In this document: positions 25,629-34,463 of the stretch, one piece after another
Numbering within the stretch: the first letter of the stretch is position 1
Layout of the letters: the number at the start of each line of letters is the position of its first letter
Origin: Chryseotalea sanaruensis
GTDB lineage: Bacteria; Bacteroidota; Bacteroidia; Cytophagales; Cyclobacteriaceae
Assembly (NCBI RefSeq): GCF_003990915.1
Contig: NZ_BHXQ01000006.1
Span: 62,001-126,000 of the forward strand
DNA: 64,000 nt
Reading direction: 5' to 3'
Notes under the pieces: generated by a model
Seen by the model: only the letters and a program-made list of their open reading frames with translations
Told to the model about the DNA's origin: nothing
Databases searched by the model: none
Program-made: the position numbers and the translations under genes

Positions 25629-26210
25629 ATGTCGGAGTTGAAGATTGTAGAAGAGGCTAAGAAGCCATTGTCGATGAACCCCAAGAAGTTTGCTTTGTGG
25701 TTATTCATTGTGAGTGTTTGTATGATTTTTGCCTCCCTTACCAGTGCTTACATTGTAAGACAGGCGGAAGGTAATTGGCAGCTATTTGAGCTGCCACCTA
25801 TGTTTTGGGTGAGTTCTGTATTGATTTTATTAAGCAGTGTTACTATGCATTGGGCCTTTCTTTCAGCAAAAAAGGACAACTTGGAAATGGTGAAAGTAGG
25901 CATGAGTATTACGACTATCTTAGGTATAGCCTTTTTGGTTACGCAGTTAATGGGTTGGAATGAGTTGGTTGCGAATAATGTTTATTTCACAGGTGGAAAC
26001 CCTTCAGCGTCATTTGTTTACGTACTTTCAGGTATGCACGGTTTGCACATAGTGGGGGGCGTTGTTTTCCTACTGATTACCCTGGTGGCTACTTTTCGTT
26101 TTCAGGTACATTCAAAAAACCTTAATTTGATAGAAATGTGCAACACTTTTTGGCATTTTTTGGATGCACTTTGGCTATATTTGTTCTTATTTCTGTTATT
26201 TAACCGATAG
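25629..26210 (+). CDS. Cytochrome c oxidase subunit III, first copy
   Basis: A 193-residue, five-helix membrane protein of the heme-copper oxidase subunit III family. SLTSAYIVRQAEGNW near residue 38 resembles the start of the family core, SGMHGLHIVGGVVFLLI near 136 is the conserved helix, and WHFLDALWLYLFLFLL closes the protein. It lacks the long form's first two helices, as usual for bacterial split versions. A second, longer subunit III gene follows after 17 bases; the pair is common in Bacteroidota oxidase clusters. Subunit III stabilises the oxygen path and proton pumping. Confidence 0.9.
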   Translation: MSELKIVEEAKKPLSMNPKKFALWLFIVSVCMIFASLTSAYIVRQAEGNWQLFELPPMFWVSSVLILLSSVTMHWAFLSAKKDNLEMVKVGMSITTILGIAFLVTQLMGWNELVANNVYFTGGNPSASFVYVLSGMHGLHIVGGVVFLLITLVATFRFQVHSKNLNLIEMCNTFWHFLDALWLYLFLFLLFNR

Positions 26211-26227
26211 ACTTTAAACCTTTAACC

Positions 26228-26965
26228 ATGGCAAGTACTTCTGCAACAGCCACAGCCTCTTGGGATGGCGGTTCATCCCCGATGAATGCCAGTTATGGCA
26301 AACTGATGATGTGGTTTTTCCTTCTGTCAGATGCTTTTACATTTTCAGCGCTACTAATTACTTACGGCCTTGTGCGTTCTTCGCATGCAGCTTATGAAGG
26401 AGCGGTAAATGCATTTTCTTTTTCACAGACGTACTGGCCTGTGCCAGAAAAAGTTTTTGAAGCAGTGCCTTTCCTGCATGGCATGGAGTTACCGTTGGTG
26501 TTCGTAGGTATCATGACTTTCATTTTGATCATGAGCTCTGTAACAATGGTATTGGCTGTTGAAGCTGGTCATCGTATGGACAGAGTGGCTGTTGAAAAAT
26601 GGATGCTTTGGACAATCCTGGGTGGTCTTACTTTCCTTGGCTGTCAAGCTTGGGAGTGGAGCCACTTCATTCACGGAACTGAAGCAGGGGGGGTATTAAG
26701 AGATGGTACTACCTTCTTTGGTGCTAACCTCGCGCTTAACCAATATGGTCCGCCAGATTTTGCCGCTTTCTTCTTCTTCATTACAGGTTTTCATGGCTTC
26801 CACGTATTCAGTGGTGTTTGCCTAAATTTCCTGGTGTACTATAACACCGTGATGGGTGTGTACGACAGAAGAGGCCATTATGAAATGGTTGAGAAAGTAG
26901 GTTTGTACTGGCACTTTGTAGACTTAGTGTGGGTATTCGTATTTACCTTCTTCTACCTAGTATAA
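26228..26965 (+). CDS. Cytochrome c oxidase subunit III, second copy
   Basis: A 245-residue membrane protein of the subunit III family. MMWFFLLSDAFTFSALLITYGLVR (about residues 27-50) contains the conserved aspartate; GCQAWEWSHFI near residue 138 and FHGFHVFSGVCLNF near 191 follow, and HFVDLVWVFVFTFFYLV forms the last helix. It is longer than the preceding copy by an N-terminal extension and a central loop. Whether both paralogues enter one complex or form alternatives cannot be told; shared operon position favours joint use. Confidence 0.9.
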   Translation: MASTSATATASWDGGSSPMNASYGKLMMWFFLLSDAFTFSALLITYGLVRSSHAAYEGAVNAFSFSQTYWPVPEKVFEAVPFLHGMELPLVFVGIMTFILIMSSVTMVLAVEAGHRMDRVAVEKWMLWTILGGLTFLGCQAWEWSHFIHGTEAGGVLRDGTTFFGANLALNQYGPPDFAAFFFFITGFHGFHVFSGVCLNFLVYYNTVMGVYDRRGHYEMVEKVGLYWHFVDLVWVFVFTFFYLV

Positions 26966-27002
26966 TTTGAAATATTAAATTTAAAATTTGAAATTTAACG
27001 AT
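26966..27002. repeat. Short intergenic heptad-repeat tract before the subunit IV gene
   Basis: The 37-base gap reads as 7-base units TTGAAAT, ATTAAAT, TTAAAAT, TTGAAAT, TTAACG. It contains the palindrome AAATTTGAAATTT-like core. The tract favours the ATG at 27003 for the next gene, since the earlier ATG at 26988 would translate part of the repeat. Confidence 0.55.
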
Positions 27003-27338
27003 ATGGCTCACCACCACACAGAACCTCAAATAACAGTATTGCCTCCAGATACAGCAAAGATCAAGAAGCTTTGGATGACTGCGTTGATCTTGCTTGTAAT
27101 CACTGTACTTGAATTTATTGTGGCTTTCACTATTCCACATGAATACAAAGATTTACGTGTTTGGATTTTCATCACCATGACAATTGTAAAGGCTGCTTAC
27201 ATTGTGGGTGAGTTTATGCACTTGCGTTATGAAGCCAAGTTTTTACTTTGGTCAATATTGGTTCCTATTATTTTTATCGTTTGGATGTTGGTGGCTTTCA
27301 TTTATGAAGGCGTTGCAATGGCAGACGGAAAATTATAA
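27003..27338 (+). CDS. Cytochrome c oxidase subunit IV (prokaryotic type)
   Basis: A 111-residue protein from the ATG at 27003 (MAHHHTEPQ); an ATG 15 bases upstream is less likely because it lies in the repeat spacer. Three membrane helices are seen (about 25-45, 53-72, 80-102), with KAAYIVGEFMHLRYE in the family's conserved second helix. This small subunit stabilises the oxidase core. It is the last gene before a clear intrinsic terminator (27358-27388), so it probably closes the main act-cox transcript. Confidence 0.9.
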   Translation: MAHHHTEPQITVLPPDTAKIKKLWMTALILLVITVLEFIVAFTIPHEYKDLRVWIFITMTIVKAAYIVGEFMHLRYEAKFLLWSILVPIIFIVWMLVAFIYEGVAMADGKL

Positions 27339-27357
27339 TAGTTCCATACCGAAATTG

Positions 27358-27388
27358 AAAAGGCTTGGGATTATCCTGAGCCTTTTTT
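27358..27388 (+). terminator. Intrinsic terminator of the act-cox operon
   Basis: AAAAGGCTTGGGA (27358-27370), loop TTA, then TCCTGAGCCTTTTTT (27374-27388). The arms pair with one internal mismatch pair and end in six T. It is placed 20 bases after the subunit IV stop and before the Sco-like gene. Confidence 0.8.
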
Positions 27389-27410
27389 ATTGATACCCTG
27401 TTATTCTCTT

Positions 27411-27956
27411 ATGAAGATCAAACAACTCATTATTCTATCATTGGCATTTGTACTCCCCATCAGTATTTTTATTTTTCTTAAGACAATGGGCAAAAACGAG
27501 TTCGCAGTGGAACCCTTTTATCAGCAAGGTGTTATTGAAGTATCCAGCGAATGCGGACCGCAATATCAAACGCCCTATGCTGTTCCACAAAATGTTTTAA
27601 TTGACATCAGCTGGAATGAGAACGATAGTCTTACACTCTACATTTTCGATGCAGAAACGGAAATGACAGGGGAGGTAAGCAGAAGAATGGGCGAGAAGTT
27701 GGCCACTGATGAGTTAAGTGCTTATGTATTGACTTCAGACTCGAGTGAGGTATTGAAACAACATGCATTGCCAGTGTTAGTGAAAGATGTGGTAACACTT
27801 GATCAGCTAATGGAGTGTATGCTGATTATGGAAAAAGGTAAGAATGCTGTATTACTAGATAAGCAAAGACGTATTCGTGGTTACTATGATCTGGCTGATC
27901 GGGAAGAATTAGACAGATTAGCGGTTGAATTAACCATTATTTTAAAGAAGTATTAG
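27411..27956 (+). CDS. Sco-like protein lacking the copper-binding CxxxC motif
   Basis: From the ATG at 27411 (MKIKQ) the product has 181 residues with one N-terminal membrane helix (about 5-24) and a periplasmic domain. An upstream in-frame ATG at 27390 lies on the terminator and is unlikely. The C-terminal segment AVLLDKQRRIRGYYD (about 146-160) followed by EELDRLAVELTIIL closely resembles the end of Sco1/SenC copper chaperones, and the gene stands where Bacteroidota clusters often have sco, just before DUF420. However, no CxxxC exists: only C48 and C136 are present. It may have lost copper binding. The family call is my inference. Confidence 0.6.
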   Translation: MKIKQLIILSLAFVLPISIFIFLKTMGKNEFAVEPFYQQGVIEVSSECGPQYQTPYAVPQNVLIDISWNENDSLTLYIFDAETEMTGEVSRRMGEKLATDELSAYVLTSDSSEVLKQHALPVLVKDVVTLDQLMECMLIMEKGKNAVLLDKQRRIRGYYDLADREELDRLAVELTIILKKY

Positions 27957-27960
27957 TTCT

Positions 27961-28473
27961 ATGAGTAAGCAGTTAGTGAATCGTTTAATTACAGTTGTTT
28001 CTATAGTTATACCTGTAGTTGTAGCTGTTTTATTCCGGGTAAAGATTGATGGATATGATTTCTCATTTTTACCACCTATTTACGCAAGCATCAATGCGCT
28101 GACCGCAGTATTGTTAGTAGCTGCATTGTGGTCAATTAAAAACGGAAAACGTACACTTCATGAATTTTTCATGAGAACTTGTATAGCATTATCTCTATTG
28201 TTTTTGGTTATGTATGTGGCTTACCACATGACGAGCAATCCAACTGGTTTTGGTGGTGAAGGGGTAATCCGATATGTTTATTATTTCATATTAGTAACGC
28301 ACATTATACTTTCTATCGGAGTTGTTCCGTTGGTGTTGTTTACATATGCCAGGGCTTTTAATGAAGAGTTTGACAGGCATAAAAAACTCGCCCGCATTAC
28401 TTTTCCGATTTGGTTGTATGTGGCCGTAACGGGTGTTGTTGTTTATTTAATGATCAGTCCTTATTACGCTTAA
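27961..28473 (+). CDS. DUF420 membrane protein, probable CtaM-like oxidase assembly factor
   Basis: A 170-residue membrane protein with five helices (about 8-27, 37-58, 70-90, 105-128, 142-165). It has the DUF420 pattern: FSFLPPIYASINALTAVLLV near 32, HEFFMRTCIALSLLFLVMYVAYH near 61, and a later ILVTHIILSIGVVPLV near 111. The conserved histidines suggest metal binding; the related CtaM is needed for aa3 oxidase assembly in Firmicutes. It starts 4 bases after the Sco-like gene, so the two are co-translated. Confidence 0.82.
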   Translation: MSKQLVNRLITVVSIVIPVVVAVLFRVKIDGYDFSFLPPIYASINALTAVLLVAALWSIKNGKRTLHEFFMRTCIALSLLFLVMYVAYHMTSNPTGFGGEGVIRYVYYFILVTHIILSIGVVPLVLFTYARAFNEEFDRHKKLARITFPIWLYVAVTGVVVYLMISPYYA

Positions 28474-28483
28474 TGTAAGTAAT

Positions 28484-28738
28484 ATGAAAAAGTTAGTCGC
28501 ACTTATCTTATTGTTGGTTTCGTCTGCCTCTGAAATAGTGGCGCAGTGTGCCATGTGCAGAACGCAACTTGAAAATAACGTGAGCAATGGAGATCCTGGT
28601 ATTGCAGCTGGATTAAACATAGGCATACTTTATTTATTGATCATGCCTTATCTGGCCATTATGGTATTAGGTTATTTTTGGTACAAATCCAGTAGAAAGA
28701 ATGCAAGTAAGCTTGGTGAGCGCGCTATTGCACGCTAA
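28484..28738 (+). CDS. Small membrane protein with an exported CxxC motif
   Basis: An 84-residue protein: a signal peptide (residues 1-20, ending IVAQ), immediately followed by CAMC (21-24 after cleavage), a short polar segment (RTQLENNVSNGDPG), one membrane helix (about 46-67) and a basic tail. A CxxC placed just outside the membrane next to a DUF420 gene and an oxidase operon suggests a role in copper delivery or thiol chemistry during oxidase assembly. I recognise no characterised family. The next gene begins within its last 38 bases. Confidence 0.7.
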   Translation: MKKLVALILLLVSSASEIVAQCAMCRTQLENNVSNGDPGIAAGLNIGILYLLIMPYLAIMVLGYFWYKSSRKNASKLGERAIAR

Positions 28739-29075
28739 ATGTCCGAAATGCCGTCAGGGTGATATGTTTGTACACTCACTGACTAACATTGCCAAGTTTA
28801 ATGTGATGCACAAGGCTTGTCCGGTATGTAATGAAAGGCTAGAGCCAGAGCCGGGTTTTTATCAGGGTGCAATGTATGTTGGTTATGCCTTAAGTGTGGC
28901 GGTAACAGCGTTTGTATTTATATTAGTTTTTGTATTGGATATTCAATCGATGTGGCTACCAGTAATTATTGTGTCGGCCATAATGGTATTATTAATACCT
29001 GTAAACTATCGTTATTCAAGGGTGCTCTACCTATATATGTTTGGGGGCATTCAATACAGCCCAAAAACCGATTAG
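28701..29075 (+). CDS. DUF983 zinc-ribbon membrane protein
   Basis: A 124-residue protein with two CxxC pairs (CPKC at about 14-17 and CPVC at about 40-43) that form a zinc-ribbon-like head, followed by two membrane helices (about 60-79, 84-104). The order CPKCRQGDMF, then CPVCNERLEPEPGFYQGAMYVGY is the DUF983 signature. The family is often found beside oxidase genes; the function is unknown. The ATG at 28701 lies inside the preceding gene in another frame, indicating coupling. Confidence 0.82.
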   Translation: MQVSLVSALLHAKCPKCRQGDMFVHSLTNIAKFNVMHKACPVCNERLEPEPGFYQGAMYVGYALSVAVTAFVFILVFVLDIQSMWLPVIIVSAIMVLLIPVNYRYSRVLYLYMFGGIQYSPKTD

Positions 29076-29104
29076 TTTTCTTAATTTAAGGGAAATCTGA
29101 TGCA

Positions 29105-32100
29105 TTGAAAAACCGAGTAATACTTCTGGTTTCTTTACTCTCGCTAGCTGCAGGTATCTATCTGCTATACAGCTACCGTCAGCCTATTGAGAGCGTTTCT
29201 TTAACGGAGGTTATTAACAAGAATGTTGAGCAGCAATTAGCAATTGTTGAAAAAGAAGCGGTTGCTTTTCGAAACACTGATTCAACCTGCAACTTCTACC
29301 CAAAGCATCGTTTTCCTTTCTTTATTTATAAAAACAAAACACTGATTTGCTGGACAGACAATGCCGTTGTGCCCCCTGTTAGTTTGTTATCTGATAAACA
29401 GTCTGTACAACTAGTTAAAATAGCTCGCGGAAATTTTCTATTATATCAAGAGCCAATAGGGGAAGGCCGGCAACTAATGTCATTAATTGTGTTGACAAGA
29501 GATTTTCCAATACAAAATGATTTTCTCACTAACGTCTGGAATACGGAGATTCTGCCAAGTGCCAAAGTAAATATACTAGAACCGTTTTCTAATTTGGGAA
29601 TACCAGTAAGTTATAAAGGTAACATTCTTTTTAGATTAAGCTTTTTACAATCGGATGTAGCGGTAAATGTAAATGGTAATCTTTGGGCAGTCTCTTTAAT
29701 ATTTTTTGCCATTATTGGTTTTTCGATTGGATTATTTTCGTGGCTTTACCGAACACAATCACTGGGTAGAGCCAGTATCCTGAGTGCAACAGCTTTAATT
29801 TTTACGCGCATTGTTTTATTACAATTAAATTTCCCAAGAGCCTTTAGTAGTTCCGAAATCTTTTCACCGCAACGTTTTGCTTCTTCTACACTCAATCCTT
29901 CTTTAGGCGATCTGCTTTTAAATGTATTAACTATTTTATTTGTTGCAATTATCATTTTCAGGTATTGGCAAAAAGAAGGTGCCGGATTTAAGTACAAGGA
30001 ATTGTCGCCTCTTCGCCTGCTGTTGCTGGTAGTTGCATCATTTTTGTTGTTTAGCATTTGGCATTACCCTGTGCAGACATTGCAAACAATTATGCACAAT
30101 TCAAGTATTGAATTTGCAATCACTTCCTCCTTAGATACTTCTTTAATCAGAATTTTATCGTTGGTGGCCATTCTCTTAACATGGACAACAGCATTTCTGT
30201 TGAATCATATCGCGATAAACTTTTTAACTGGTGCAAGTGGAAAACATGCCCATAGAATACTAATGATGGGTACTTTCCTTTTTGGTTTTGTTAATTATTG
30301 GGAAGAGCAGCCTTATATGGCTACCATTATTATTACTTGGTCAGTCATATTAATTATTCAGTATGTGAAGTTCTCTCGAAGCCTTGAGAGAATTCAGTAT
30401 AAAACTTTCGGTTATTTCTTTCTGGTTCTTTTTGGTTTAGTTATAAACGTAGCTGTTCGACTTTATTATCTTGATAAAGAACAGCACATTGAAAATCAAG
30501 TGCGTTTTGCAGAGAGTTATTTAGTTGATAGAGACAGTTTTGGTGAATTTTTGCTGAATGATTTAACACCTAAGATAAAACAAGATGTTTTTATTCAAAC
30601 ACGTTTAGTAAGCCCTTTTTTAAGTAAGCTTCCTATTCAACAAAAAATCAGGCAGGTTTATTTCTCTAGTTACTTTAATAAGTACGACATCAACATACAG
30701 TTATTTAATTCGGCAGGCGATAATCTTACCGGATATTCTTCAGCTTCTTTTTCTGACATTATTAAATCATTGGATTTAAATGCAAGTAGAACCGAATATG
30801 AAGGTTTGTATCGACTAAGTAATAAGGGTAAAGACGTAGCGCAACAGTATGTATTGGTAATTAAAATCGATAGAGGTGTATTTGTGAGTGGTTACATTTT
30901 AATTGAGTTATCGTTGAAACGTATTTTACCTCAAAATGCTTACCCTGAGTTGTTGGTTGATAATCGTTTTAGAGAATCATTGAAACCAAATGATCTTACT
31001 TATGCCAGTTTTGCTATGAATAGAGTTCAGGCAAGTGCAGGTGACTTTAATTATGAGAGAGATTTTGATAAGAAAATGCTTGGTGAACCTGAGCTCTATA
31101 CTACAGGTGTGGTCAGCAATGGATACCAACATTATGCTGTGGAAGGTACGGATAATGTGGTTATTGTGGTGTCTTCCAAATTAATGACCTACAAAGGATT
31201 TCTGGCTAACGTATCATTCTACTTGATTCTGGGTTTATTTTTGATACTGCTACTTGTTTTATGGTTAGGCATAAGTAATTTGATAAAGAGAAAGCAAGTT
31301 TTTTATGCAGCAAGGATTCAGCTTTTTATTACACTTTCATTTTTTGTTCCCTTACTGGTAGTTAGCATTATTACGCTACGCATGTTGAACGAATCTTCAC
31401 AAAGCCAATTAAACAATACATACCTAAACAGGGCTGGGTTTATTGCTGAGCAATTAGAGGATTTTACTAATCGAAAGGATTCTTTAAGCGGATCAATAAC
31501 TAATCAGGAATATGTAACTGAATTGGCCAGGCTGGCAAATGCGGAGCTAACGTTGTATAGCAGCGATGGCGCTTTGCAAGTCACCAGCCAAAATTCTGTC
31601 TTCGATAATCAGTTGATGGCACCAATAGCGCATCCGTTGGCGATGCAAAAAGTACGTAATGGTGAAAAAATATTTGTGTTGGAAGATAAGATCGGAAACC
31701 TGTCATATTTTATTGCCTACGCTAGTCTGGGTGCAGGTCAATCATTGTTGGCCATACCGTATTATCAATCCGCAGCCTCTATTGAGTCGGTGCAGATTGA
31801 GGCCTTATCGGAAATACTGGTAATCTTTGGTATCGTTTTTTTACTATTACTGCTTTTCTCCTTCCTTATTTCACGATGGTTAACTTTTCCAATTGAGTTT
31901 ATTACCAATACATTACAACGAACAAGCTTGGAGCACTCAAACGAACCCATTAACTGGAAGTCGAATGACGAAATTGGTTTAATGGTGAACTCATACAACG
32001 ATATGCTGCGTAATCTATCAGAGAGTAAGCTAGAGCTAGAACGCATGCAACGCGAACAGGCGTGGCGTGAAATTGCACAGCAGGTTGCCCATGAGATTAA

Positions 32101-32707
32101 AAACCCGCTTACACCAATGAAGTTGACACTACAAAGGATGAGCAGAAGCCTATTGCAACAGGATTTGAATTCAGAAAAAATTTCCGGATCAGTTAACTCA
32201 TTGTTAGAACAAGTTGAATTACTGAATACAATTGCCAGCTCTTTTAGCTCTTTTGCTAAAATGCCAACGGCAGTAGTAGGTGAGGTGAATATCCAAAAAC
32301 TGATAGCCCAATCTATGGAGCTTTATAAACACGAGATTGAGATCATACATAAAAACAAGGATGAGCAAATGTTGGCAAAAGCAGATCCTGTAATTTTGCT
32401 ATCTGTTTTTTCAAACCTTATCCTCAATGCCATACAGGCCAAAGCAGAGGATAGAGAAATTAAATTGACCGTAGAAACCGGGATTGAAAATGCTTTTTAT
32501 AAAATCCAGTTTATTGATAATGGAAAAGGTATTGAAGATGAAAAGCTGGATAAGATATTTATACCGCATTTTACCACCAAAGAGACAGGGTCAGGTCTTG
32601 GCCTGGCTATTGCCAGACAGGCAGTAGAGCAAATGGGTGGCTCTATTTCGTTTACTTCGGTAATTGGGCAAGGTTCAACATTTGTTATTTTATTACCTAT
32701 TGCCTGA
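29105..32707 (+). CDS. Large NtrY-like sensor histidine kinase
   Basis: A 1200-residue membrane kinase, starting at TTG 29105 (the ATG at 29100 is in another frame and stops after two codons). It has an N-terminal helix, an extracytoplasmic region to about 195, a block of roughly eight helices (about 197-455), a second extracytoplasmic region to about 700, two more helices flanking a third sensor region, and a HAMP linker near 920-970. The phosphorylation site is H996 in AHEIKNPLTPMK, and the ATPase region has NLILNAIQAK and GSGLGLAIARQ. No response regulator lies next to it. The signal is unknown. Confidence 0.88.
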   Translation: MKNRVILLVSLLSLAAGIYLLYSYRQPIESVSLTEVINKNVEQQLAIVEKEAVAFRNTDSTCNFYPKHRFPFFIYKNKTLICWTDNAVVPPVSLLSDKQSVQLVKIARGNFLLYQEPIGEGRQLMSLIVLTRDFPIQNDFLTNVWNTEILPSAKVNILEPFSNLGIPVSYKGNILFRLSFLQSDVAVNVNGNLWAVSLIFFAIIGFSIGLFSWLYRTQSLGRASILSATALIFTRIVLLQLNFPRAFSSSEIFSPQRFASSTLNPSLGDLLLNVLTILFVAIIIFRYWQKEGAGFKYKELSPLRLLLLVVASFLLFSIWHYPVQTLQTIMHNSSIEFAITSSLDTSLIRILSLVAILLTWTTAFLLNHIAINFLTGASGKHAHRILMMGTFLFGFVNYWEEQPYMATIIITWSVILIIQYVKFSRSLERIQYKTFGYFFLVLFGLVINVAVRLYYLDKEQHIENQVRFAESYLVDRDSFGEFLLNDLTPKIKQDVFIQTRLVSPFLSKLPIQQKIRQVYFSSYFNKYDINIQLFNSAGDNLTGYSSASFSDIIKSLDLNASRTEYEGLYRLSNKGKDVAQQYVLVIKIDRGVFVSGYILIELSLKRILPQNAYPELLVDNRFRESLKPNDLTYASFAMNRVQASAGDFNYERDFDKKMLGEPELYTTGVVSNGYQHYAVEGTDNVVIVVSSKLMTYKGFLANVSFYLILGLFLILLLVLWLGISNLIKRKQVFYAARIQLFITLSFFVPLLVVSIITLRMLNESSQSQLNNTYLNRAGFIAEQLEDFTNRKDSLSGSITNQEYVTELARLANAELTLYSSDGALQVTSQNSVFDNQLMAPIAHPLAMQKVRNGEKIFVLEDKIGNLSYFIAYASLGAGQSLLAIPYYQSAASIESVQIEALSEILVIFGIVFLLLLLFSFLISRWLTFPIEFITNTLQRTSLEHSNEPINWKSNDEIGLMVNSYNDMLRNLSESKLELERMQREQAWREIAQQVAHEIKNPLTPMKLTLQRMSRSLLQQDLNSEKISGSVNSLLEQVELLNTIASSFSSFAKMPTAVVGEVNIQKLIAQSMELYKHEIEIIHKNKDEQMLAKADPVILLSVFSNLILNAIQAKAEDREIKLTVETGIENAFYKIQFIDNGKGIEDEKLDKIFIPHFTTKETGSGLGLAIARQAVEQMGGSISFTSVIGQGSTFVILLPIA

Positions 32708-32731
32708 CACTAAGCTTTTCAATAATTCTAT

Positions 32732-33361
32732 ATGCCGATTATCTCAAATATTAATAGTATTATTTTCGATCTGGGTGGTGTTATTATCAACCTTTCTCCA
32801 GGAAAGACTTACCAGGCCTTTAGCGAAATCTCAGGTTTGCCAATTACCGAGGTAGAAGAGATGGCACGGAGTAAGCAAGAATTCAGCTTGTACGAAACCG
32901 GCCATTTATCGGATGAGGATTTTAGAAGTTTTTTGAGAATTAGTTTGGCAATTAACGTAACTGATAATATACTGGATCAAGCATGGAACGCTATGCTGTT
33001 GGATATTCCACCACAACGTTTGCAAACTTTATTGAGGTTAAAAACTAATTATAAAACTTTTTTGTTGAGTAATACCAATGCGATTCATCTTAAAGCATTC
33101 AACAAAATTTTGAGGGAAGTTAGTGGATCCGAAAATTTTGAACAGTACTTTGAAAAGGATTACTATTCTCATGAGATGGGTTTGAGAAAGCCAGATCCAA
33201 CTATTTTTGAGTACGTAGTAAGAGAGCAGCGTCTTAATCCGGCTGAAACAATTTTCTTAGACGATTCGAGTATTAATTTAACAGGTGCAGCCCAGGCGGG
33301 TTTGCATATTCATCACGTAACTAATGCAGATGAACTTTTTAAAGAATTGGATAAATACTAA
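32732..33361 (+). CDS. HAD superfamily hydrolase (phosphatase-like)
   Basis: A 209-residue soluble HAD protein of the IA-type fold. Motif I reads FDLGGVI (about 11-17). Its second aspartate is replaced by glycine (DLGGV instead of DxDG), as in the YihX group of sugar phosphatases. Motif II is LLSNTN near 110, motif III is the lysine in GLRKPDPTIF near 150, and motif IV is FLDDSS near 178. A helical cap lies at residues 20-90. The substrate is probably a sugar phosphate or nucleotide. The following gene starts within its last 38 bases. Confidence 0.87.
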   Translation: MPIISNINSIIFDLGGVIINLSPGKTYQAFSEISGLPITEVEEMARSKQEFSLYETGHLSDEDFRSFLRISLAINVTDNILDQAWNAMLLDIPPQRLQTLLRLKTNYKTFLLSNTNAIHLKAFNKILREVSGSENFEQYFEKDYYSHEMGLRKPDPTIFEYVVREQRLNPAETIFLDDSSINLTGAAQAGLHIHHVTNADELFKELDKY

Positions 33362-34463
33362 CAGAGAGGCAGTACGCATTGCAGGACAAGTACTTTTATT
33401 CCTCGCTACTTTCGTAACCACCACTTTGGCAGGGGCAGAATGGAGCTACGGACGGTCAGTTTATATGGAGGGATTTGGATGGAATGATTTTGTAAGCGGA
33501 CTCCCATTCTCTCTTTCATTTTTAAGTATACTCACCGTGCATGAATTCGGTCATTATTTTACGGCACGGTATCATGGTGTAAAGAGTTCGCTTCCGTATT
33601 ACATTCCTTTACCACCCTTCCCGCTATCGATAGGAACGATGGGTGCTATTATCCGTTTGAGGCAACGTGTCTATTCAAACATTCAGAATTTTGATATTGG
33701 TTTGGCTGGTCCTTTAGCTGGATTTATTTTAGCCTTGGGTATTCTGTTTTATGGTTTTACCAATCTTCCTGCTAAGGAATATATTTTTCAGATTCACCCG
33801 GAATATGAAGCGTATGGTGATAATTATGCTGATTATGTTTATACAGGCAATGAAGAGGTGATTGATATTGTTGTTGGTAAAAATCTGTTGTTCATGTTTT
33901 TCGAAAAGTTTATAGCAGATCCTGAGCGCATGCCGAATCCGCATGAATTAATGCATTATCCATTTCTATTCGCTGGCTTTCTTGCACTTGTATTTACAAG
34001 TCTTAATTTATTGCCTATTGGTCAGCTAGATGGCGGACACGTACTTTATGGGTTGGTTGGCTACAAGCGACATAAACAAATTGCAACAATCGTTTTCTTA
34101 ATTCTACTCGCCTATTCAGGGATGGGTTTATTAAAACCAACTGATCCTATTGATGGTCTGCTCATTAATATTCCATTGTATTTAGGTTTCCTTTATTTCG
34201 CAATGAAAGGACTTCGTTTAAGCACAAGAGATACATTCATGTATGTGAGTATTTTATTTACAATTCAGTTTTCCACCTCTTGGTTTTTTCCAACGCTAGA
34301 GGGTTATTCAGGCTGGATGCTTTTTGCTTTTGTAATTGGAAGATTCTTAGGGATAGACCATCCACCTTGTCTGATTGAAATTCCTTTAGACCTAAACAGA
34401 AAAATATTAGGCTGGGTTGCTTTAATAATCTTTGTACTGTCTTTTACACCAGCACCTCTGTAA
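33324..34463 (+). CDS. Site-2 protease family (M50) intramembrane metalloprotease
   Basis: A 379-residue membrane protein with about eight helices. The zinc motif HEFGH is at 73-77 inside a helix, and the third ligand motif NLLPIGQLDGGH follows near residue 228 (NxxPxxxLDG). Such proteases cleave membrane-bound regulatory or signal peptides; the target is unknown. The loop between the motifs is long and contains a polar segment (EYEAYGDNYADYVYTGNEE). The start overlaps the HAD gene by 38 bases; a second ATG lies six bases later. PDZ repeats, common in RseP, are absent. Confidence 0.88.
   Translation: MQMNFLKNWINTNREAVRIAGQVLLFLATFVTTTLAGAEWSYGRSVYMEGFGWNDFVSGLPFSLSFLSILTVHEFGHYFTARYHGVKSSLPYYIPLPPFPLSIGTMGAIIRLRQRVYSNIQNFDIGLAGPLAGFILALGILFYGFTNLPAKEYIFQIHPEYEAYGDNYADYVYTGNEEVIDIVVGKNLLFMFFEKFIADPERMPNPHELMHYPFLFAGFLALVFTSLNLLPIGQLDGGHVLYGLVGYKRHKQIATIVFLILLAYSGMGLLKPTDPIDGLLINIPLYLGFLYFAMKGLRLSTRDTFMYVSILFTIQFSTSWFFPTLEGYSGWMLFAFVIGRFLGIDHPPCLIEIPLDLNRKILGWVALIIFVLSFTPAPL

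Noticed and set aside
29036..29043. TATGTTTG as promoter of the histidine kinase gene
   Set aside because: It matches TAnnTTTG but lies inside the DUF983 coding region with no -33 element at the right distance, so it may be chance.
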